Source: Frankia sp. QA3 (GTDB lineage: Bacteria; Actinomycetota; Actinomycetes; Frankiales; Frankiaceae). From it: a stretch of DNA of 64,000 nucleotides. Of this stretch, positions 24,133-33,400 are shown piece after piece (positions within the stretch are counted from its first letter, which is position 1; each line of letters starts with the position of its first letter). The translations under genes were made by a program, and so were the position numbers. Under the pieces are notes generated by a model. It was not told where the DNA came from. It searched no databases and saw only the letters and a list, made by a program, of their open reading frames with translations. The DNA lies in the NCBI RefSeq assembly GCF_000262465.1, contig NZ_CM001489.1:2476597-2540596 (forward strand), given 5' to 3'.

Positions 24133-27100
24133 GTTCGATCGGGTCGGTGCCGGCGGCGGCGAGAAGGGGGACAAGGGCATCGGCTGAGAGCGCGAACACC
24201 CCGGACTGGGCTGGTGGCGGCCCGGCACCGGTGCCAGGGCGCTCCGGGATGGTGAGGACTGCGACGACCTCACCGGAATCGTTGAACAACGGGCCACCGC
24301 TGGCCGCCGCCGGCAGGGTGATCCCGGTCTGGACGAGATACAGGTCCTCGTCGGGGAAGTGTTCGAACTTCTCCACGGTGCCGTCCCGGAGCAGACCGGG
24401 CCCATCCGCGTCGGACGGGGACTCCGGCACGGGCGCGCCGGGCCGCGGGAGCGACCATGGGGACGTGCCGGTTGTCCAGACCCGGTCGCCGAGCCGCAGC
24501 AGACGGAGATGACCCAGTCCCAGCCCACGCGCGGGGGCCGGTTCCCGCAGCGCCAGCAGGACGAGGTCGGTGCCGCTTGCCGCCGGCGCGTGAACCTGGC
24601 CTACCGCCCGGGTGCCCCAGAGCTCGTGCCCGACCTCGACCCGGTCGGCCGGTGCGGCGAGCCGCCGGTCGTCGGTGGGATCCATCAGCCAGTGCCGGTT
24701 GGTCGCCACCAGCCGGTCGGCGACCAGGAACCCCCGCCCGATCCGCCGGCGTCCGTCGGGCCAGGTCGTGGTCACTGACACGAGCGCGGGCGCAATCCGG
24801 GCCGCGAACGCCCCCGGGTCGGACGGGTCGAGCAGGGGCACGGCGAGCAGGTCGCCGGCGACCAGCAGGGTCCGCCGGTAGCGGTCCGCATCACCGACCT
24901 CGGCCAGACAGCGCAGCAGGCGGCGCAGATCGCGCGGGTCCTCAGGGAGCTCGGCACCGAGCGCGCGCAGCGCTCCCAGGTGGTCCCCGGCGCCGAAACG
25001 AATCCGGAACAGGCCAAGTGGGTCGGGGTCACGGGCGGCCAGGCTCTCCAGCAGCGCGATCCGCCGGCGCACCCACCTGAGCAGGTCACGCCGGCGGGCG
25101 AGCGTCCGTTCGAGCTCGGCGGCGAGATGACGTCCCTCCTCGTCGCCGGCGCCGCGACCGTCGTCGCCGGGGCCGTCCGTACCCTCTCCCGGGTGTGTGA
25201 TCGTGCTTGTGTCGCGGGCGAGATACTCGGTTGCCGACCTCGCCACGTCCCGCAGCACCTGGCCAGCCAGCCGCAGGTCGGCCGCCGCGTCCGCCCGCAC
25301 CGCCGGATTGAACATCTCGGCGAGCATGTCCTGGGTGGCCGCCTCGATCGGGGCCGCAGGGGGCCGGAAACCCGCAAGCAGGTCCTCGAAGGAGCGGAAC
25401 AGCTCGTCGCCGTCGTCGGAGCGGGCCTCCACGGTCAGTGCCTGCAGTCGTTCCCGCAGCTCATCGCGCTCGGCCGCCGCCCGCTCCCGCTCGCGCTGAC
25501 GGGCGAAGCGCCGGGCCATGGCCTCGCGTTCGGCCGGTGGCAGCAGAGTGGTGTCGTCCACCCGCACCGTCTCCGACCGGCCAGTCGCCACATCCCGGGC
25601 CGTGACCTCCAGTACGCAGCTCGCGTCGAGGGCGAACGTCACCTCGATCCGGGTCTGCCCGCGCGGCGCCGGCCGAAGGCCGTCCAGCAGGAACTGGCCG
25701 ATCTTCGCGGTGGCCTCCAGGCTTCCGTTGAAGATCTCCACCCTGATCACGGTCTGGTCGTCGGCGTGCGTACTGTAGACGCCCTTGCGTTCGACCGGGA
25801 TGTGGGTACCGGCCTCCACCAGGACCGAGAAGGTCTCGCGGTCGTCCTCCTCGAACGCGCGGATACCCAGCGGCAGCGGTGTCACGTCGAGCAGGACCCG
25901 CTCCCGCAGCCGGCCGTCGAGAACGGCGGCGAGGATCGCGGCGCCCCCGGAGACCGCCGTTCGCGGGTCGGCGACCATCGTCTGGTGCGCGTCGAACACC
26001 TCCTCGACCACTGCGCGCACGACGGGAGACAGCATCGGCCCGCCGACCAGGACCAGGTGCCGCGGACGTTCGGCCAGCTCCGAGCGAACCCGGGCGCAGA
26101 CCTCGCGCAGCACGCGCAGCGACCCGGCGAGGATCTCTGCCAGCTCGTTCCGGTCCAGTTCCAGGAACACGTCCGCGCCGCGATCGAAGCCGACAAGGGC
26201 GTAGTCGGCCTGCCGCCGGGAGGACAGGCTGATCTTCAGGTGCTCGGCCGCGACCGTCAGCCGCTGCCCTGCCCGGCCTGCCGCCGGCGCCCGCATGCCC
26301 CGCTGTTCGAGACGGCTGACAAGCGCCCCCCGGATCGCGTCGTCGAAGTCGCGACCGCCGTACGCGGTGTCGCCGGTCACCCCCTGCACCTCGTACATGT
26401 CGTCGTCGACGTCGAGCACGCTCACGTCGAGGGTGCCGGCGCCCAGGTCGACCACGACGACCTGACCCGCGAGGCGGCGCTGCCGGGCCTCGCTCATGCA
26501 TGCCGCGGTCGGCTCGTGCAGCAGCCGGACCAGCTCGACACCCGCGATCGCGCAGGCATCCCGGGTGGCATGCTTCTGGTTGTTCTGGAAGTACGCCGGG
26601 ATGGTCAGCACCGCCCGGCCCCGCTCCAGACGCAGGTCGTGGTTGGCCTCCAGCCAGATCAGCCAGTCGTCCGGGACGACCCCCAGCTCCGCTCGCGAGA
26701 GCTCGCCGACCCGCTCCCGGACCTGGGCGGCGAGGTGGTCCTCGACCAGTCCGCGAGCATGACGGATCAGCCGGGCGGCGATCTCCTCCGGCCGGTACGT
26801 CCGGTCCCGGACGCGATAGACGGTCGATGTGCCCATCCGCCGCTTCGCGCCGCTCATGTGGCCGAGTAGGCGGTCGGTGAGGGTCTCCTCACCGGAGAGC
26901 CCGACCACCTCGTTCCCGTCGGCGTCGAGGCTGAGGGTCGCGGCGAACTGTGCCTCACCGCCCCCCGAGCATGACACCGCCGCTCCCCGCACGGTGTCGT
27001 AGATGGCGGCCGAGCACGTTGACGTGCCCAGGTCCAATCCCCAGATGCCGGCGAAACGCCGATCGACCTCGGCGCGGGCGGCGGCGACCCACTCGGCGGC

Positions 27101-28921
27101 TCGCTCCTCGAACGGGCGCCGTCGATCGACGTCCACCTCCACCAGCGCCGCCTCGACCTCGCCGGCCAGGGCCGTCGGCACGAGACCGTCGGCGCGCAGG
27201 CGCCGCAGTTCCTCGACGGCGACCGTCACGACCCCCGCGCCCGGCGAACTCGACGCGGACGGCTCGAGGACGCGCAGGCAGAGCCGGACGAGCTGGTCAG
27301 CGTCACCGGCGCGGCGCAGGAAGTCCCCCAGCCGGGGGTCCGCCAGGGCGGAGTCACCGTGTGCGCGCAGCAGCGCTGACGCCGCGGTGGCGAGTTCGCC
27401 GGCGGCCGCGAACAGCTCGGCGGCCTGTTCGCCCTGGCCGGCCTGCTCGTACAGGCGAGCCGCAGCCAGCGTGTCCCCACCTGCTTGCGCGGAAGCGGCG
27501 CGGGCGGCGAGCCCGCCGGGGGACGTGTCATCACGCAACACCCGGTCGGCCTGCCCGAACTGCTCCGCTCGCCGGTACAGCAGGTGCGCTCGGTAGGGAT
27601 CGCCGGCCTTCTCGGCGGCCAGTGCGGCACTCGGCCAGTCACCGTTGGCTTCCTCGAACTGACTCAGGGCCGCGTTCACGGTGGCCCGCTCTCCCGCCGT
27701 GGCAGCCGTCTCCAGCCGGTCGGCGAAGTAGCGGCGACCGGTGACCTGCACGGCTGTCAACCTCGCGGCCACATCCTCCCGTTGCGCGTCCAGCTTGCCC
27801 TGGCTGATCGCCGGGTCCGCCGCGTTCACCCCGGCCCCATCTCCGGGGCTGGCCGCACGGTCGAGGTGGCCAAGCAGCTCCCGGATCCTGCCTGCGGCCT
27901 CGGCGTAGGCCGCTCGACGCACGGCGGCGTCAACAGCCGGCAACGCCAGGTCGACCAGCCGCGCGATGCGCTCCGGGTCGTTCGACGGGCAGCAGTCCAG
28001 CGCCTGCGCGACCCGGCCGAGCGCCTCCAGACAGACGCTGAGCCGGTGCGGGCGGTCGGCATCCCGGAACAGCGGCAGCGCCTCGGCGTACCGGCCCGCG
28101 CCGAAATGCAGTTCGGCGGCGTGCTCGCGCAGCGCGCGCAGGATCGGCGCCTGCGCGCCGGAACGCTCCGCCAGTGCCAGACCCGCCACCGCGTCATCCA
28201 CGCGGGGAGAACGCAGGCAGCAGTCGAGCGCGGTCTGGACCCGGGCAGCGCTGTCTGCCAGCCGGACGGCGTCAGCGCCTCGGCCGAGGAAACGATGCAC
28301 CTCGAACAACGGCGGCAGGAGATCGACCGGCAGGTAGGCGAAGAAGGCGCTCCACACCTGAGCCGCCCGATCCAACGCCCCCGGAGCACAGTGGTCGCGT
28401 AGCACCTGCGCGAGCAGGTCCCGGTCGAGCATCCTCAGGTCGGCGCAGCGCAGCAGGACGGCGGTCAGCACGGCCGGGTCCGACTCGCGGCGGAGCACGA
28501 CCGGGAGGCGTCCACGAGCGGTCGCGAGCGCCGCCGGCCATCCCAGGCGAACCGACAGCTCCGTGACGACGCTGAACGCCTCCCGCCCACCGCGCTCCAG
28601 AACTGCGGTCATCCGAGCCTCGTCACTACCGAGAGCCGTGGCATGCAGGTCGGCCGGCACGCGGGAATCGAAGCAGGTGAACAGGCACACCGCGAGCGGC
28701 TGGCCATCGGTGAGCAGGCGCATCAGCGCATCGCGGTACAGGCGAGCGGCATGAGCGGCCCTGCCGGTGACACCCGAAGAGCCCATCTCAAGGGCCGCAG
28801 ACAGCTTCGACAGCGTTCTGCGTAGACGCCGATCGGCATGTTCATCGAGGGTCCGGGCGCAGTCAGAACAGGGCGGATGGGGGATCCGAGCGCCCGGCTG
28901 TGCTGATGTGTGCTGGGCCAA
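24119..28921 (-). CDS. Three-part protein: helical repeats + Hsp70 (DnaK-like) + trypsin-like protease
   Basis: About 1600 residues. I start at TTG 28921, which has GGAGG five bases upstream; an in-frame GTG at 28951 has no site. Residues ~1-610 are Ala/Leu-rich helical repeats of TPR type (RLYEQAGQGEQAAELFAAAG), with an N-terminal CSDC pair. An Hsp70 follows from ~625: IWGLDLGTSTCSAAIYD, VVVVDLGAGTLDVSVLD at ~820, HLVLVGGPMLSPVV at ~957, then the substrate-binding part from LLDVTPLPLGIRAFEED. The last ~230 residues are a trypsin-like protease with His (VATNRHWL), Asp (SGTDLVLLAL) and Ser (PAAASGGPLF). All three catalytic residues are present. It lies 275 bases downstream of the Wadjet operon on the same strand. 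A chaperone-coupled protease in stress or defence is my inference. Confidence 0.85.
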   Translation of the reverse strand: MAQHTSAQPGARIPHPPCSDCARTLDEHADRRLRRTLSKLSAALEMGSSGVTGRAAHAARLYRDALMRLLTDGQPLAVCLFTCFDSRVPADLHATALGSDEARMTAVLERGGREAFSVVTELSVRLGWPAALATARGRLPVVLRRESDPAVLTAVLLRCADLRMLDRDLLAQVLRDHCAPGALDRAAQVWSAFFAYLPVDLLPPLFEVHRFLGRGADAVRLADSAARVQTALDCCLRSPRVDDAVAGLALAERSGAQAPILRALREHAAELHFGAGRYAEALPLFRDADRPHRLSVCLEALGRVAQALDCCPSNDPERIARLVDLALPAVDAAVRRAAYAEAAGRIRELLGHLDRAASPGDGAGVNAADPAISQGKLDAQREDVAARLTAVQVTGRRYFADRLETAATAGERATVNAALSQFEEANGDWPSAALAAEKAGDPYRAHLLYRRAEQFGQADRVLRDDTSPGGLAARAASAQAGGDTLAAARLYEQAGQGEQAAELFAAAGELATAASALLRAHGDSALADPRLGDFLRRAGDADQLVRLCLRVLEPSASSSPGAGVVTVAVEELRRLRADGLVPTALAGEVEAALVEVDVDRRRPFEERAAEWVAAARAEVDRRFAGIWGLDLGTSTCSAAIYDTVRGAAVSCSGGGEAQFAATLSLDADGNEVVGLSGEETLTDRLLGHMSGAKRRMGTSTVYRVRDRTYRPEEIAARLIRHARGLVEDHLAAQVRERVGELSRAELGVVPDDWLIWLEANHDLRLERGRAVLTIPAYFQNNQKHATRDACAIAGVELVRLLHEPTAACMSEARQRRLAGQVVVVDLGAGTLDVSVLDVDDDMYEVQGVTGDTAYGGRDFDDAIRGALVSRLEQRGMRAPAAGRAGQRLTVAAEHLKISLSSRRQADYALVGFDRGADVFLELDRNELAEILAGSLRVLREVCARVRSELAERPRHLVLVGGPMLSPVVRAVVEEVFDAHQTMVADPRTAVSGGAAILAAVLDGRLRERVLLDVTPLPLGIRAFEEDDRETFSVLVEAGTHIPVERKGVYSTHADDQTVIRVEIFNGSLEATAKIGQFLLDGLRPAPRGQTRIEVTFALDASCVLEVTARDVATGRSETVRVDDTTLLPPAEREAMARRFARQRERERAAAERDELRERLQALTVEARSDDGDELFRSFEDLLAGFRPPAAPIEAATQDMLAEMFNPAVRADAAADLRLAGQVLRDVARSATEYLARDTSTITHPGEGTDGPGDDGRGAGDEEGRHLAAELERTLARRRDLLRWVRRRIALLESLAARDPDPLGLFRIRFGAGDHLGALRALGAELPEDPRDLRRLLRCLAEVGDADRYRRTLLVAGDLLAVPLLDPSDPGAFAARIAPALVSVTTTWPDGRRRIGRGFLVADRLVATNRHWLMDPTDDRRLAAPADRVEVGHELWGTRAVGQVHAPAASGTDLVLLALREPAPARGLGLGHLRLLRLGDRVWTTGTSPWSLPRPGAPVPESPSDADGPGLLRDGTVEKFEHFPDEDLYLVQTGITLPAAASGGPLFNDSGEVVAVLTIPERPGTGAGPPPAQSGVFALSADALVPLLAAAGTDPIEQAAG

Positions 28922-29195
28922 GGGAACCTCCAGCCGCCAGTGGCCGACCACCTTTCAGTATCTTTACGCGTTTCGTCAGTCGCTGACCGTTCGAACCCTG
29001 GACTGTCGCGTTTCCGACACGTCGGACACGAACTGACGATCTCGGCCGCGTTCACCGGTCTCACCCTCGCGGTCTGATCACCGACTCGACAGAGCCATCC
29101 ATGTCTTGCCTTCCCGCAATGCAACAGGCCCCTGTCGCGAATGCGACGGCGATCGACGATAGGCGGTCCGATGACCGCGCGCTTCGAAGCGGAGG

Positions 29196-30416
29196 TTAGG
29201 AGCTCTGATCGAGAACTCTGCGCAGTAGCTCGTCGTGTTCCTGGAAGACCGCACGGCCATGTGCGTTCAGTCCGTCGGCGAGCGCCAAGTCGTCGGCAAA
29301 GATCGGTGCGTCGAGAGGAACAGCGGATGGCGGCACGGCGGCTTCCGCCAACGTCGCGTTGTCCATCGCAACCAGCTCGGCGCCGTATGTGTGGGCGACG
29401 GTGGTGGCGATCCGAAGACCCGGGCCATCAAGGTCACCGGCATAGCGCAGGGTGACTCCGCAACGCTGAGCGAGGGCGAGCAGCGTGTGGTCCACGGCAC
29501 GGAGATGACCGCTGGTACAGGCCAGCGGCTTGCGGACGCCTCGGATCAGTGCGATCTCGAGCACCGACGGGTTCTCGACGATCGTCAGCTGCTGAGGGCA
29601 CAGCACGGGCGGTGTTTCGAGGAGGTCCAGCAGAGTCAAGGCGACGGGCGCAACCGCCTCCCGCAGCCTTCGGTCGACGGGCCCGTCGCCACTGGCTGCC
29701 ACATTGAGTAACAACACAGTTGCCGAGAGGCGATCAGCGATGACACCTGCCCCGGCGAGCAGGGCACGAACCCTGTCGGGTCGGGTCGGCTGCTCGTGGC
29801 CGGATATCTCGGCGACCGCCGCGACCAGCCGGCCGCCGGCCGTAGTGTCGAGGTCGAAGAAGTGCGGGTCGCCGGCCGTGTCGTGAGCGAGCTTCGCCAG
29901 CGGGACCGGCGGCCGCGCCGGGATCCGGGCCAGTGCCGCGGCGAGTGCGTCGATAAGCCGACGAATGTCGGTGTCGTCAGCGCCGACACCGGCGGCCCGC
30001 ATACGGGCAAGCAGGCGGGGTACCTGGGGCAGTCGCTCGGCCGCCTCCTCCCACAGACGCTCGCGGCGGCCGGCTCCGAGGCGCTGCGCAGCACTACGAT
30101 CGACCACGGGAACGCCCACGGCGCGTTCGACAAGTGCCTGCAGCTGCTCCGCAGCCAGCCCGAGCACGCCGAGGAGCTCGCGCAATGGCACCAACGTGCC
30201 GTCCGTGTCGGTCCGGACCGCCGACGGCCCGCGACGGCGTCGGGTGGTGGTGTCCAACCAGGAACGCAGCGCGGCGACCCCACTGCGGGACATGCCGGCG
30301 ACCCGCACTGTCGCGAGGGCATTCGCGGCCTCACCGGCGCACAGCCGTGCATGCACGGCCTGCCACAGCGGCGCCAGCTCGGGATCGTCCGCGAGCATCG
30401 CAAGATCGGCCGCCAC
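29196..30416 (-). CDS. jetD: Wadjet JetD-like protein (DUF2399/TIGR02679), Toprim-like nuclease subunit
   Basis: About 406 residues from a GTG two bases after the stop of the SMC-like gene. In-frame starts further upstream would overlap that gene. The C-terminal half has the Toprim-like acidic motifs of DUF2399: a Glu in QLTIVENPSVLE (~280) and the DxD in RYAGDLDGPGLRIA (~323). In Wadjet systems JetD is the endonuclease that cuts circular plasmid DNA once the SMC motor has extruded it. Acidic residues are kept, so it should be active. It is the last of four genes with overlapping or nearly touching ends. Confidence 0.85.
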   Translation of the reverse strand: MAADLAMLADDPELAPLWQAVHARLCAGEAANALATVRVAGMSRSGVAALRSWLDTTTRRRRGPSAVRTDTDGTLVPLRELLGVLGLAAEQLQALVERAVGVPVVDRSAAQRLGAGRRERLWEEAAERLPQVPRLLARMRAAGVGADDTDIRRLIDALAAALARIPARPPVPLAKLAHDTAGDPHFFDLDTTAGGRLVAAVAEISGHEQPTRPDRVRALLAGAGVIADRLSATVLLLNVAASGDGPVDRRLREAVAPVALTLLDLLETPPVLCPQQLTIVENPSVLEIALIRGVRKPLACTSGHLRAVDHTLLALAQRCGVTLRYAGDLDGPGLRIATTVAHTYGAELVAMDNATLAEAAVPPSAVPLDAPIFADDLALADGLNAHGRAVFQEHDELLRRVLDQSS

Positions 30417-30418
30417 GT

Positions 30419-33400
30419 CTACGGCCCGTCCGTGCCGGCGGACCACAGGTCCAGCGTGAGCGGCCGCGGTTCCCCGGAGCCCTGCCACAGCCATGGCACG
30501 GTCACCCGAGTGCGGCCGGTGGTGACCACCTGGTGCACGACCACCTGCCCCGCTTCCCGCTTGATGAGCGGAGTGATCGTCGGAGTCGTCGCGAGTACAT
30601 CGAAATCCCAGGAGCGCAGCAGCGCCAGTACCTGCCGCAGGTTCTCCTCATCGAACGCCGCGTCGATCTCGTCGATCGACAGCAGTCTGGGGCCACGGTA
30701 GCCGTCGCCGGAGTACATCGACCAGGCGGCGGCGAGCAGCGGCAGCATCGTCGCGAGCCGTGACTCCCCCGTCGACAGCGCCTTGAGCGGATTGGATCGA
30801 GCGCTGACCGGCCTGAACCGTTCTGTTCCCTCCTCCCCAAAGCTCGCATGGGTGACGGAGATCTTCCACTCGTGCCAGGAGCGGTAGTCGAAGGTGTGGG
30901 CAACCCGGTCTGCCCACGCCTCGCCGCGAGAGTCCTCCATCCGCAGGCGTAGCACCTCGTACATCTGCTCGAACGTCTCGTCGGACGGAGGCGCAGAGAT
31001 CAGCTCGACCATGCGGCGGGCGTCTGCGTCCTCGCGCACTACCCAGTCGACCTCGACCCCGACCCTCGCGACCCCGGTACGCACACCGGCCAGCGTGGTG
31101 CGGATCTGGCGGACAAGGTCCCGGGCCAGCTCCCGGCGATCCTGGATGTCCCTCCGGAGCTGGGTGAACATCGAGGTCTTCAGCGTCGCCTTCACGTCGT
31201 CACGCAGGTCGGACTCGAGTCTGGTACGGGTGGCGCGCAGGGCTTCGACAGCCACGCGGAGGTCCTCGCCCATGGCCGCGTTCGGAGCGGCCAGGGTGGC
31301 CCGCCGCCACTGGGTGCCGGTGATGGTGGCGATGTCGACCTGCTGATCGAAGCGGGCGATGGCTCCGTTGACCGTGCGCGCGCTGTTCTCCAGGGCACTC
31401 AGTGCCCGGTCCCGGCTGTTCGTCAGCGCCGCGACGCGATCCGCGTCCCCGGAACGCCCGGCGAGTATCCGTCGAGACCAGGTGAGCGCGGCGGTGATGT
31501 TCGCGGGGCGGCCGACGTCGTCGACCGGGATCCCGTCGGGAACATCCGCCAGGCCGTGGGTGACGAGCAGCGCCATGGCGTGGAAGCGGGCGTTCCTGTC
31601 CTGTTCCGCCTGCGTGCGGGCCGGCTCGAGCTCACGGAGGGTCGCCTCTGCTCCGAACGCGGCGCGCGACGCGTCCTCCCATTCCGCGATCTGCTGGTCG
31701 TCGGCGGCCTTCGCGTCGGCGATCCGCTCCACGAGCGCATGGCGGGCTGCCCGCAGCTCCTCGTACTCGGCTCCGTGCAGCTGAAGGACCAGCGTGATCT
31801 GAGCCTGGAGCCGTTCGACGGCCAGGCCGATCCGTTGCAGGTCACCTTCTGACTCCCGCGCCGCCCGTTCGGCTCGCGCGGCGTCGGAGGCGGCCCGCGC
31901 GGCGTCGCGCAGGAGGTCGCCGGTGCGGGAGGCCGCGTGTATCCAGGCTTCGACGCGCCGGCTCAGGTGGTTCAGCGCCGAGACAAACCCGTCCAGTGCC
32001 TCGGTGGCGGTGGGAAGCATCGCCCCGTCCGGGAGCGTCGCCGCGTCGTGCACCGCGCGCAGCGCCGTCGCGACCTTCCCGCTCGCGCTCCGGTGCCGGT
32101 CACGCGCGGCCACGGTCGCCGCCTGGGCACCGGACAGCGCACGGTCCGCGAAGTCCTCGGTCCGTAGGGCCTCACGCAGCGGACCGAGCGAGGGAAAGCG
32201 GGCGCGTTCGGCGTCCGCCCGTCGCTGCGCGGACTCAGCCTGGTCGCGCAGGGCCGCGGCGTCTGCCGCTGCAGTGCGGGCTGCGCGCAGATCGGACTGT
32301 GCCGAATCCTCAGCGACGACCGCGTCGGCGGCGGCGGTGGCGGCCTGGGCCGCCCGCTCGCCGGCGTCTGCGACGCGGACATCGAGGGCCGCCTCGTCGG
32401 CCCCGATGTCGGCCAGGGCTTCCCGAAGCGCCGTGTCCGCGGCGGTGATGAGCTCGGCAGTGCGCCGCTGGGCGGCTTCGACCGCAACCCGCAGTTCCAC
32501 GATGGCGCCGCGGCGGTGACGCAGCTCATCGGCGGCGGGGAAATCCTCCCGCTCCGCGGCGGCGGCGAGGACCTCGGTGTCAAGCCCCGCCCGCCACTCC
32601 TGGGCCCGATCAAGGTCGGCCCGCGCGGCGCGGTGCCGGTTCTCCAGCACGACGACGTGTTCGAGCCGCGCGCGTTCCCGGGTGGTGCGGCCGATGAACG
32701 TCGCCCGGTAGCCCTCGGGGCTGGCGGCCGTGAGGATGCCGTTGCGCAACAGGCCCTCGCTGGGCTCGCCAGCCGGGCCGCCTACGCCGACGCCGCTCAG
32801 CACGGTTTGGACGCGGCCACCGTCGACCTCGGGTTCCTCCTCGATGACGAGCAGGTCGGCCAGAGTGCGCCCACCCGCCACCGGAGCATCCGGGGTAAGA
32901 GTGAGGTCCCCGGCGACCACCTGCCCATCGGGGGTGACCAGAGCGTCCAGGAGACCGGCGACAAGCAGTGCTCCTTCCAGCCGGTCGGCCTCCGGCTCGC
33001 TGAGTCCCGGGTGGAAGTCAACCAGCGACCACAGCGGCCACCCTTCGGCGTGCCGGCGGCCCTCCCGCCACGGGGGCGCGGGCGGGACCGGCGCCGCGCG
33101 GCGGGCGACTGCCAGCTCGGTCTCGACGGCGTGAACGGCGTCCCGGACATCCTCGACCGCCCGGTCGGCGGCGACGACACGGCCGCGCAGCGTCGCCATG
33201 GCCTCGCCATAGACGCGTTCAAGGTCGCGGTACGCCGCGTCCGGGTCGAGCTCGTCCGGATCGTCGGGGAGCGGCACCGCGTCGGCCGGCAGGTGGACCA
33301 GCCCGGTCCGCCAGGCCGCGACCTGCTCCGCCCAGGTCCGGCCGGCGGCGGCAGCCGCCTCCCGGCCCACGCTCAGTCCCGTCCGTGCACGTGTGGTGAC

